Shown one piece after another: positions 1 to 5,072 of a DNA stretch of 9,086 nt. The translations under genes were made by a program, and so were the position numbers. Position 1 is the first letter of the stretch; the number at the start of each line of letters is the position of its first letter. Source of the stretch: Pseudomonadota bacterium (lineage in GTDB: Bacteria; Pseudomonadota; Alphaproteobacteria; Rhizobiales; Xanthobacteraceae); contig JAEWCJ010000014.1 of NCBI GenBank assembly GCA_023390695.1, forward strand, positions 1 through 9,086, written 5' to 3'. The notes beneath the pieces are model-generated. The model had not been told where the DNA came from and did not search any database. It worked only from the letters and a program-made list of their open reading frames with translations.

Positions 1-93
1 CGTCTGGATCTGCCGGGAGAGATCAAAAGCCTGAACGTATCGAATGCCGCCGCCTTGTCGCTTTACATCGCGACAACGCGGCTGACGTCGTGA
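1..93 (+). CDS. rlmB: 23S rRNA 2'-O-methyltransferase RlmB (TrmH/SPOUT family), C-terminal fragment
   Basis: The window opens inside a gene read in frame 1 that ends with TGA at 91-93. The 30 visible codons include IKSLNVSNAAALSLYIA, which matches the last conserved SPOUT motif of TrmH-family rRNA 2'-O-ribose methyltransferases; this knotted region binds S-adenosylmethionine (family knowledge). RlmB methylates G2251 in the peptidyl-transferase P loop of 23S rRNA. The stop lies only 12 bases from the stop of the convergent secreted-protein gene. Only the tail is visible, so another TrmH-family member such as TrmH itself or an RlmB-like paralogue cannot be fully excluded; the motif and the short tail after it fit RlmB best. 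Confidence 0.85.
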   Translation, partial: RLDLPGEIKSLNVSNAAALSLYIATTRLTS

Positions 94-105
94 ACCGTTG
101 CCGGC

Positions 106-624
106 TCAGTTGTAGACGCTGACCGGCCCGCGGTTGCGCTTGTAGTGGTAGTAATGCGGGTGGCGCGGCGCATGGGTGTGGCGATGGCGGTAGACCGGTT
201 TGCGGTAGCCGCGCTCAGCAGGATAGGCCCGCAGCGGGCGATACGGCTTGTAGAGGCGCGGCGCGTAATCGGGTCCGGGACCCGAATAGACCGGTCCCTG
301 ATTGACCCTGTAAAGCGGCACCGGCGCGTCCTGCATGATCACCTGCGGCTGCTGCACGATGACCGGCTGCGGCCGCACGATCACGGGAGCCGGCTGCACA
401 ACGATCGGTGCCGGCTGCACGATGACCGGCGCAGGCTGCACATAGGTCACCGCCGGCGCGACAGCGACATAGCTCGAGGCACAGCAACCGTTGCCCCAGC
501 CCCACGAGCCGCCCCAGGAGCCGTTCCAGCCGCCCCAGGAATTGCAGCAACCGGCGGCCGCCGGCTGCAGACCCAGCAGGCTGACGAGGCCCGCTGCAAT
601 TGCAGTCAGATAAAGACGAGACAT
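106..624 (-). CDS. secreted low-complexity protein with Gly/Trp-rich, Pro/Val heptad and His-rich segments
   Basis: 172 aa, function unknown. The ATG at 624 has a good ribosome binding site (AGGGAGAG, five bases upstream). Residues 1-24 form a signal peptide ending in PAAA, so the protein is predicted to be exported. The mature part has a Gly/Trp-rich stretch (about 29-46) flanked by Cys pairs 26-27 and 47-48. Five seven-residue Pro/Gln/Val repeats of the type VQPAPVI follow (62-96), then an RVNQGPVYSGPGPDY segment, and finally a Tyr/Arg/His-rich tail with six His between 147 and 160. Similar small exported proteins are, to my recollection, common in Bradyrhizobium-like genomes and remain hypothetical. 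It lies 46 bases downstream of a second exported protein and is probably in the same transcript. Metal or polysaccharide contact by the Cys and His clusters is only a guess. Confidence 0.8.
   Translation of the reverse strand: MSRLYLTAIAAGLVSLLGLQPAAAGCCNSWGGWNGSWGGSWGWGNGCCASSYVAVAPAVTYVQPAPVIVQPAPIVVQPAPVIVRPQPVIVQQPQVIMQDAPVPLYRVNQGPVYSGPGPDYAPRLYKPYRPLRAYPAERGYRKPVYRHRHTHAPRHPHYYHYKRNRGPVSVYN
337..441 (-). repeat. five tandem seven-codon repeats (VQPAPVI type)
   Basis: Within the secreted protein gene, residues 62-96 read VQPAPVI, VQPAPIV, VQPAPVI, VRPQPVI and VQQPQVI. This gives a 21-base period in the DNA. The first three units are nearly identical and the last two have diverged. The result is an extended, polyproline-like spacer between the Gly/Trp-rich N-terminal part and the C-terminal part. 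Confidence 0.8.
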
Positions 625-670
625 TTTTACTCTCCCTGTGATTCAACCTTCGAATGTCATGTTCTGAACG

Positions 671-1144
671 TCATGGCCGGTGGCGCGGCGGATTTCGTCT
701 GCGCCGGATGTCGACTTCGGGCGCGATGTACATCGGTCCGGTTGGCGCATACTCGGTGGCGGGACTCGGGTCGGATCCCGCGGACCACGATTGATGGAAA
801 GGTTGCGCCTGCGGCGGCATCGGACGATGCGCCGGCGGATTGATTTCATAGCGTCCGACATGCGGAGCGCTGCCGAGCGACGGGAAATAGCGCGGCACCG
901 GCCGGTAGATCGGCGGCTGCGGCACGAACGGCGACGGATAGACGGTGACGGCAACGGCGCCCGGCCGGTACAATCCCCAATCTCCCGTGGTCACACCCCA
1001 GGAAGCGTCATAGCCGTTAATCATCACCGGCACGTCGGCGCGGCCCGGCACCACATAGGCGGGCGCATGATCGGCCTGCGTCACGCCTGGAAACAGCGCA
1101 GCAACAACCGATCCAACCATTGACGCGAGAACGCGCCTACGCAT
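671..1144 (-). CDS. secreted proline/arginine-rich hypothetical protein
   Basis: 157 aa from the ATG at 1144; an in-frame TTG at 1168 would add eight residues. Neither start has a convincing ribosome binding site. I prefer 1144 because it begins a standard signal peptide (MRRRVLASMVGS... ending VTQA, cleavage before DHAP). The mature protein has a fairly ordered segment reading VPVMINGYDASWGVTTGDWG. A long Pro/Tyr/Arg-rich region follows, with PQPPIYRPVPRYFPS and a basic tail (IRRRRNPPRHRP). No catalytic motif is visible. Composition and organisation resemble the gene just downstream (624-106), which starts 46 bases after this stop, so the two are probably co-transcribed and may act together in the envelope. 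The product type is unknown; the gene itself is well supported by the signal peptide and the open frame. Confidence 0.7.
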   Translation of the reverse strand: MRRRVLASMVGSVVAALFPGVTQADHAPAYVVPGRADVPVMINGYDASWGVTTGDWGLYRPGAVAVTVYPSPFVPQPPIYRPVPRYFPSLGSAPHVGRYEINPPAHRPMPPQAQPFHQSWSAGSDPSPATEYAPTGPMYIAPEVDIRRRRNPPRHRP

Positions 1145-1282
1145 GAACGCCACCACCGGATAAGCCAAATAATCGTCGTATTTTAGACGTTGAGAGCTTT
1201 GAAGGTGCTAACGGCGCGGGTAAATCGGGTGTTAGCATTAACGTGACGCTACCCTTCCACCCGCGCGATACAGGGGCGTTCC

Positions 1283-1564
1283 ATGCGCGGCAGAAGACAA
1301 CGCGACAGGCCGAGCCAGTCTCCCGGCCAGACGAGCGAGCCGAGCTTTCGCAATCGCTACGACGATCTCGAGCGGAAGCGAGACGTGTTGATCGCGCGGC
1401 TCGATGGTCTCGGCGAATATGGACGTACGCATCCCTCCGCAGGCAAGGCGATGGTTCTTCTCAACCGCACATTCCGGAAAGCCTCGGTCGTGCAGCGCGT
1501 CGCCATTCTGCAGGCGGCGGACTGGCTCATCAGCCTGATCGAATTCGGCTCCGGGATCGTTTGA
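1283..1564 (+). CDS. small conserved-looking hypothetical protein (helical, basic N-terminus)
   Basis: 93 aa, cytoplasmic (no signal peptide or membrane segment). The ATG at 1283 follows AGGGG with a spacing of about seven bases. Residues 1-22 are polar, basic and probably disordered (MRGRRQRDRPSQSPGQ...). From residue 23 on the sequence looks like a compact helical domain: RNRYDDLERKRDVLIARLDG, then GRTHPSAGKAMVLLNRTFRKA, then QRVAILQAADWLISLIEF. The heptad-like spacing of hydrophobic residues, with no low-complexity sequence, argues that this is real coding sequence. I do not recognise a named family. The overlapping longer frame 1243-1707 has no plausible protein character and is treated as a shadow. 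The gene converges on the collagen-like lipoprotein gene, with an inverted repeat between their ends. Confidence 0.65.
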   Translation: MRGRRQRDRPSQSPGQTSEPSFRNRYDDLERKRDVLIARLDGLGEYGRTHPSAGKAMVLLNRTFRKASVVQRVAILQAADWLISLIEFGSGIV

Positions 1565-1591
1565 AGAACGTCAGCGCCTGCATAAGCGCAG

Positions 1592-1630
1592 CGCAATACA
1601 GGGCAAGCAAACTGCCCGCCCTGTATTGCG
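1592..1630. terminator. 13-bp perfect inverted repeat between convergent genes, probable bidirectional terminator-like hairpin
   Basis: CGCAATACAGGGC at 1592-1604 is exactly reverse-complementary to GCCCTGTATTGCG at 1618-1630, with a 13-base spacer. It lies in the 73-base gap between the stop of the plus-strand gene (1564) and the stop of the minus-strand lipoprotein gene (1638), where a shared terminator is expected. There is no T-run after either arm, so it is not a canonical intrinsic terminator. It may act as a 3'-end stabilising hairpin, or be a repeated extragenic palindrome. Confidence 0.5.
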
Positions 1631-1637
1631 TCGAAGG

Positions 1638-2105
1638 TCACCGTTTGATGCAGCTCAACACGATCCGCGACGGCGCATCCGATCTGCATGTTGCACCGAG
1701 CGGGTAAGCCGGGTTTTCGCCGGTGGTGATCGTGACGGGCGTATGCAGGCCGCTACCTTCGCTGAAGCAATAAGCGTTCAACACAACCTCGTCGGCCGCA
1801 CAGGTGGCATTGCAGTTAGTCGTGCACTGATCGGGAATGACCACGCGGACCTGGGAAACGCCGGGCTTGCCCGGTGCACCTGCTTCGCCGCGTTCGCCCT
1901 TCTCGCCGCGCTCACCTTTTTCGCCGCGCTCGCCCTTTTCTCCGGCTGGACCGGCTGGGCCGGCAGGTCCGGCCGGACCAGCAAGCCCCTGGATGCCCTG
2001 TGCCCCGGCATCGCCTTTGTCTCCCTTGTCACCTTTTTCGCCCTTGATGCAGCCTGCGACGGCGACCGACAACGCAACAACCACAGCTATTCGTAGAAGC
2101 GACAT
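1638..2105 (-). CDS. collagen-like lipoprotein with cysteine-containing C-terminal domain
   Basis: 155 aa. The N-terminus is a lipoprotein signal peptide: a hydrophobic stretch from residue 6 to 17 ending in the lipobox VAGC, so Cys19 would be lipidated and the protein anchored in the envelope. Directly after it come 20 consecutive Gly-X-Y triplets (about residues 22-81), first GEK/GDK type, then four GPA, then alternating GEK/GER. This is the pattern that forms collagen triple helices, and the charged Lys/Glu/Asp triplets favour stability without hydroxyproline (family knowledge). The remaining 70 or so residues form a separate domain with six Cys (CTTNCNATC, a later Cys, and two near the end), probably disulfide-bonded and possibly the trimerisation or ligand-binding head. 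Upstream is a purine-rich CGGGGGT element. Likely an extended trimeric surface or periplasmic stalk; the role is unknown. Confidence 0.85.
   Translation of the reverse strand: MSLLRIAVVVALSVAVAGCIKGEKGDKGDKGDAGAQGIQGLAGPAGPAGPAGPAGEKGERGEKGERGEKGERGEAGAPGKPGVSQVRVVIPDQCTTNCNATCAADEVVLNAYCFSEGSGLHTPVTITTGENPAYPLGATCRSDAPSRIVLSCIKR
1884..1937 (-). repeat. three tandem 18-bp repeats encoding Gly-Glu-Lys-Gly-Glu-Arg
   Basis: Three 18-base units (1884-1901, 1902-1919, 1920-1937), each close to TTCGCCGCGCTCGCCCTT on the plus strand, encode successive GEK-GER triplet pairs of the collagen-like protein. The units differ at a few positions. Neighbouring bases (about 1944-1984) hold a second, nine-base repeat encoding the GPA triplets. 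Such repeats can expand or contract by slippage, changing stalk length. Confidence 0.8.
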
Positions 2106-2273
2106 GTGAATTACCCCCGTGACCCCAAGGCCGGAATGGTGACCGTGGAGACGAGAGCGCGCAAGCGGGAATGGTCGCGAAACCCCTGCAGGTCCTTGCG
2201 ACTCGTTCGCTCGACACGCGTGCGGCGGTCGGGTCCGGACTATTCAAGAAAAGCTATTGCTGTCGGGGGTTTC

Positions 2274-2348
2274 TGGTGCCGGGTGAGAGGATTGAACTCC
2301 CGACCAACGGTTTACAAAACCGCTGCTCTACCGCTGAGCTAACCCGGC
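2274..2348 (-). tRNA. tRNA-Thr (anticodon UGU)
   Basis: On the minus strand the sequence folds into a full cloverleaf of 75 bases with encoded CCA. The acceptor stem GCCGGGT/ACCCGGC pairs perfectly (7 bp), the D stem is GCTC/GAGC, and the T arm GGGAG-TTCAATC-CTCTC has one G-U pair. The anticodon stem GCGGT/ACCGT encloses the loop TTTGTAA, giving anticodon TGT (UGU), which reads the Thr codon ACA and probably other ACN codons. The discriminator base is A. There is no intron. Confidence 0.95.
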
Positions 2349-2414
2349 AACCGCCTGACAGCTAGCAGCGTCGAAGCCGTTCGACAACCGCTAACGCAGG
2401 CCTCTGATCGCCGC

Positions 2415-2765
2415 TCAGTAGCTGTCGCTCTTGCCGAATTCGCAGCCCGCGGCGGCGTAGTAATACTTGCCGACGCCATAGGCATCCTGACGGATCACCG
2501 GCTTGCAGCGCGCCATCCATTTGCGGTCACGTTCCAGCGCCTCTTCGAGCGCCTCGCCGCGCGGTTCCTCGACCTTGTAGACGCGGGCGACGCCGCTCGG
2601 GGCGCCTTCGCGGATCGTGAACACGCAATTGCTGCCGCCGCTGAACGAGCCGCCGCCGCCGACACAGCCGCCGCTGAAGGTGTATTCGGCCAGCGCGCCG
2701 GTCGAGATCCCCGCCTGCAAGGCCAGGCCGCCGGCCAGTGTCAGCACCCATCGCCCTGTCGCCAT
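2415..2765 (-). CDS. small secreted hypothetical protein with four cysteines
   Basis: 116 aa from an ATG at 2765 that is preceded by GGGAGAGAG, a good ribosome binding site. Residues 1-26 form a signal peptide ending GALA, so the mature protein starts near EYTF. The mature part has a Gly/Ser-rich segment (SGGCVGGGGSFSGGSNC, residues 31-47). An acidic/basic helical segment follows (about 66-86, KVEEPRGEALEEALERDRKW), then a Tyr-rich end (GKYYYAAAGCEFG). Cysteines at 34, 47, 87 and 108 could form two disulfides in the periplasm. I do not recognise a family with a known role. The gene is transcribed toward the tRNA-Thr gene 66 bases away, with 169 bases separating its start from the stop of the coupled XRE cassette upstream. 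Confidence 0.75.
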   Translation of the reverse strand: MATGRWVLTLAGGLALQAGISTGALAEYTFSGGCVGGGGSFSGGSNCVFTIREGAPSGVARVYKVEEPRGEALEEALERDRKWMARCKPVIRQDAYGVGKYYYAAAGCEFGKSDSY

Positions 2766-2934
2766 GTCTCTCTCCCAAACGGCCTCGCGGCCGCCATATC
2801 AGGAGACGGAACTGCAACGGGAATGCCAGGGAAAATGTGCCGTTTTGAGACACAACCTGTGGATGGCAGCGTTCTGCGGCAGAATTTTACCGCGAAACAG
2901 GCGCGCGGCACCCAGCGTCGACCGGTTTGAGGGA

Positions 2935-3393
2935 TCAGGCCAAAGCCGCCAGCGGCGGGAAGAAATGCACGGCGATCTCCGCCGGTTCGGTCATCAGCGG
3001 TTCGATCTTTTCCTCGAAAAATTCGCGGGCGGCGATCCAGGCAATCCCGATGCGGGCAAAGAGCGCGGATTTGCGGATGCCGCAGACCGCACCGACCGCC
3101 TTGTCGGCGATGGCCGACAGCGAATGGTTCTCCGCCACGACGTGACCGCGCCCGTCCTCCAGAATGTAGTCATTCCCCATCCGGGTGATGCTGACGATAC
3201 AATCCAGCTCCGGCCGCGGCCCAAGAATATAGAATTGCGGCTCCCGGGCCTCGGTCGCCCCGGTGTCCCAGCCGCTGGCCTCCCCCTGTGCTTCATGGGC
3301 GGCATAGATCGAGAGGAGTTGCGACATCTCATGTGCCTGCCAGACACCTTCTGCCGCGTGATCGGAACGCTGCTGGAATGGAATAACGGTCAT
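2935..3393 (-). CDS. hypothetical protein, second gene of ATGA-coupled XRE cassette
   Basis: 152 aa, predicted cytoplasmic, function unknown. The start is the ATG at 3393, whose last bases overlap the TGA stop of the upstream XRE gene (ATGA at 3393-3390). This is a classic sign of translational coupling, so I prefer it to the longer frame opening at 3492, which would lie inside the XRE gene. The N-terminal 45 residues are polar. A central beta-rich part reads EPQFYILGPRPELDCIVSI and then GNDYILEDGRGHVVAEN. The C-terminal half looks helical (SLSAIADKAVGAVC..., ARIGIAWIAAREFFEEKIEPL) and ends in a hydrophobic FFPPLAALA. No catalytic or known toxin motif is evident. Tight coupling to a DNA-binding regulator suggests a ligand-sensing or anti-regulator partner, or a toxin-antitoxin-like module; both are inferences. 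Confidence 0.75.
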   Translation of the reverse strand: MTVIPFQQRSDHAAEGVWQAHEMSQLLSIYAAHEAQGEASGWDTGATEAREPQFYILGPRPELDCIVSITRMGNDYILEDGRGHVVAENHSLSAIADKAVGAVCGIRKSALFARIGIAWIAAREFFEEKIEPLMTEPAEIAVHFFPPLAALA

Positions 3394-3695
3394 TTTTCCA
3401 CCTTGAACAGAAGCCTGTGCAACTCTCGGTCGTAATAGGACAGTAATTCCCGAGCAAAGTCCGACGGTTCGACGCCGAGGGCGCGGGCCCATTCCTCCAT
3501 GCTCTCGCTGGGGACTCGGCCAAACCCGTTCTCGATCTGTGAAATGAACGTGTAGTATTTCAGGCCCAGCTTCTGGGCCAGATCGATCTGCGACAGCCCG
3601 GCCTTTTTCCGCAGATCCTGCAGCCAGCGGCCCGCGTTCTTGCGCAATTGCCGGGCTTCCGGTGCCGCTTTGGCGAAATGCATTGGGGTTCCCAT
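3390..3695 (-). CDS. XRE/Cro-CI-family helix-turn-helix transcriptional regulator
   Basis: 101 aa. A Cro/CI-type HTH domain spans about residues 22-82: LRKKAGLSQIDLAQKLGL gives helices 1-2 with the typical G-L-S-Q turn, YYTFISQIENGFGR is the recognition helix with the conserved Q-I-E-N-G, and EEWARALGVEPSDFAREL closes the five-helix fold. The C-terminal YYDRELHRLLF tail resembles that of many rhizobial XRE proteins (recollection). The start at 3695 (AGGA eight bases upstream) is preferred; an internal ATG at 3683 would remove four residues. It overlaps the next gene by four bases and faces a divergent control region with inverted and direct repeats, so autoregulation by binding there is likely. 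What signal it responds to cannot be read from the sequence. Confidence 0.9.
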   Translation of the reverse strand: MGTPMHFAKAAPEARQLRKNAGRWLQDLRKKAGLSQIDLAQKLGLKYYTFISQIENGFGRVPSESMEEWARALGVEPSDFARELLSYYDRELHRLLFKVEK

Positions 3696-3720
3696 CCCGG
3701 AATCCTATTGAGTTATGGCG

Positions 3721-3766
3721 TATTTCAATTGTACTGACTATTTCAGAACCGCTAAACTGCGGTTTA
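3721..3766. promoter_or_regulatory. candidate operator region for the XRE regulator (inverted and direct repeats)
   Basis: The 154-base divergent gap between the XRE gene and the plus-strand membrane-protein gene is AT-rich compared with its surroundings. It holds an inverted repeat AACCGC (3747-3752) / GCGGTT (3759-3764). An overlapping second one is TAAAC (3753-3757) / GTTTA (3762-3766). TATTTCA occurs twice in direct orientation (3721-3727 and 3739-3745), 18 bases apart. XRE proteins usually bind short dyads next to their own promoter. A plus-strand -10-like TAAAAT lies at 3788-3793, without a good -35. The assignment as operator is inference from position and symmetry. Confidence 0.4.
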
Positions 3767-3849
3767 AGAAACAGATGCAGTCGAAACTAAAATTATCACG
3801 TTTCGGCTGAATGCGAAATCACCGCGGCGGGGGACCGTGAGGAGGAGCC

Positions 3850-4185
3850 ATGCCGGTCCATATCGGGCGCGCAGCGCCACAGGCCACGTCAGGCCCGCAG
3901 AGACTGGCCGTCGCCATATTGCTGGCGGGCTTCAGCGCCTTCGCCCTGCTGGTTCTCTTTTTGCCGCCGCCGCTCATTCTTCCTGCGGTCAGCACCTTGC
4001 TGCTGGCCGCCGCGGGCGGAATCGCCCTGATCGCCTGGCGCAGGCCATGCCCGCACCAGTCGAAGCTCAGCTACTGGGATGTCGCCGGCGCAGTGACCTT
4101 CATCGGCATCGCCGCAGCCCTGCTGAGTGAGCCGGATCAGGCGCTACCGCTTTTCGAGTTCTCGCGTACCGCGAGTTCCGAATAA
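3850..4185 (+). CDS. small integral membrane protein, three predicted helices, function unknown
   Basis: 111 aa. The ATG at 3850 follows a very strong ribosome binding site (GGAGGAG, 3841-3847). Three hydrophobic segments are visible: about residues 19-38, 42-63 and 76-92. A short basic loop (AWRRPCPHQSK) separates helices 2 and 3, and the third region begins SYWDVAGAVTFIGIAAALLSEP. The protein ends in a short polar tail. I recognise no named family; similar small membrane proteins are, to my recollection, present in Bradyrhizobium-like genomes. The TerC gene follows 68 bases downstream on the same strand with a hairpin in between, so co-transcription is possible but not shown. It diverges from the XRE cassette and could be under the control of that regulator. 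Confidence 0.75.
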   Translation: MPVHIGRAAPQATSGPQRLAVAILLAGFSAFALLVLFLPPPLILPAVSTLLLAAAGGIALIAWRRPCPHQSKLSYWDVAGAVTFIGIAAALLSEPDQALPLFEFSRTASSE

Positions 4186-4214
4186 CCCGATCGCAAATAC
4201 ATCAACATCTGACC

Positions 4215-4248
4215 GGACCGTGAGAATACGGTCCCTCGTGCAATGAGG
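4215..4248 (+). promoter_or_regulatory. tandem hairpins in the terC leader, the second enclosing the Shine-Dalgarno sequence
   Basis: GGACCGT (4215-4221) pairs perfectly with ACGGTCC (4228-4234) around a six-base loop. Immediately after, CCTCGT (4234-4239) can pair with ATGAGG (4243-4248) around a GCA loop, with one G-U pair. GAGG at 4245-4248 is the only Shine-Dalgarno-like sequence for the GTG start at 4254, so the second stem would hide it. The two stems compete for a single base only (C4234). Some TerC-family genes elsewhere are controlled by structured leaders (Mn-sensing yybP-ykoY, pH-responsive alx), but I cannot match that consensus here. Confidence 0.4.
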
Positions 4249-4253
4249 CAGAC

Positions 4254-4958
4254 GTGGAAAATATCTACAACGATTTAGTGACGCTGTTCGAATACAAGAA
4301 CCTCGCAGCGCTCCTTCAGATCATCATCATCGACTTCGTGCTCGCCGGCGACAACGCCATCGTCGTGGGCCTCGCCGCCTCGCGCGTTGCGCCCGAATAC
4401 CGCATGAAGGTGATTTTCTGGGGCATTGCCGGCGCGGTGGTGCTGCGCATCATGTTCGCGGCGGTCGCCACACAATTGCTGACGATTGTCGGCCTGACCT
4501 TCGCCGGCGGCATTCTGCTGCTCTGGGTCTGCTGGAAGATGTACCGTGAAATCTCGGCGCATCAGCCGCAACCGGCAATGGCCGGCGGCGCGCCTGCAGA
4601 GGGCGCCGGCTCGCCGAACTATAAGGGCGTATCCATCGGCGCGGCGATCCTGCAGGTCATTATCGCCGACGTGTCGATGTCGCTCGACAACGTGCTGGCG
4701 GTCGCCGGTGCCGCGCGCGGCAACATCGTGATCCTCGCCATCGGCCTGACCGTCGCCATCATCTTCATGGCGGTCGCCTCTGCCTATATCGCCAAGTTGC
4801 TGGCGCGCTATTTCTGGATCACCTGGATCGGCCTGTTGGTCATCCTGTATGTGGCTCTCGAAATGATCTGGAAGGGCTCGCATCAGATCGGCTGCGCCTT
4901 CGTTTCGCAGCAGGTCTGCGAGGCCGGGGCTCTGGCGACCTTCAGCGCCCTGCTCTAG
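4254..4958 (+). CDS. TerC/Alx-family integral membrane protein (YjbE type), probable metal-ion exporter
   Basis: 234 aa, inner-membrane protein with about six or seven hydrophobic segments (roughly 18-42, 52-72, 76-98, 128-152, 157-180, 188-206). It shows the internal duplication typical of TerC proteins: IIIDFVLAGDNAIVV (Asp27, Asp33, Asn34) and IIADVSMSLDNVLAV (Asp139, Asp145, Asn146). These acidic residues in the membrane are thought to bind the transported cation. Family members have been linked to tellurite resistance, manganese export and metal loading of exported enzymes. The variable loop between the halves (about 101-126) is Ala/Gly/Pro-rich. GTG at 4254 is the only sensible start, because an in-frame TGA lies at 4221-4223 just upstream. 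The gene is followed by a strong terminator. Substrate is not certain; Mn is the best guess from the family. Confidence 0.9.
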   Translation: MENIYNDLVTLFEYKNLAALLQIIIIDFVLAGDNAIVVGLAASRVAPEYRMKVIFWGIAGAVVLRIMFAAVATQLLTIVGLTFAGGILLLWVCWKMYREISAHQPQPAMAGGAPAEGAGSPNYKGVSIGAAILQVIIADVSMSLDNVLAVAGAARGNIVILAIGLTVAIIFMAVASAYIAKLLARYFWITWIGLLVILYVALEMIWKGSHQIGCAFVSQQVCEAGALATFSALL

Positions 4959-4980
4959 GCGCACCAGCACATATCGCTGC

Positions 4981-5010
4981 AAAAGGCCGGGAACAAAATC
5001 CCGGCCTTTT
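4981..5010. terminator. intrinsic terminator after terC, bidirectional in form
   Basis: A perfect 12-bp stem, AAAAGGCCGGGA (4981-4992) with TCCCGGCCTTTT (4999-5010), encloses the loop ACAAAA. The GC-rich core followed by a T-run is the classical Rho-independent form, beginning 23 bases after the terC stop. It would separate terC transcription from the next gene, which must then have its own promoter in the 62 bases before its start or rely on read-through. Confidence 0.9.
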
Positions 5011-5072
5011 GTATTTCCTCTGACGCCCAAGCGCCCAGGCGGCTCCTTGCGGTGGGGGCGTCGGAGTCTGCG

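Noticed and set aside
145..843. 232-codon plus-strand frame opposite the secreted low-complexity proteins
   Set aside because: Its Arg/His-rich repeats are only the reverse reading of the Pro/Val heptads; the minus-strand gene has a signal peptide and a good ribosome binding site.
1169..1242. promoter for the two minus-strand secreted genes
   Set aside because: A -10-like TAAAAT is present on the minus strand but no acceptable -35 lies at the right distance, so I did not call it.
2274..2348. tRNA-Thr as an integration (att) site
   Set aside because: No second copy of the tRNA 3' end and no integrase gene were seen in the window.
2617..3435. 272-codon plus-strand frame across the cysteine protein and the XRE cassette
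   Set aside because: Covers parts of two minus-strand genes with good starts and a coupled overlap; no domain or ribosome binding site supports it.
4186..4253. yybP-ykoY manganese riboswitch before terC
   Set aside because: The leader has two hairpins but I cannot find the conserved loop sequences of that riboswitch, and the region is short for it.
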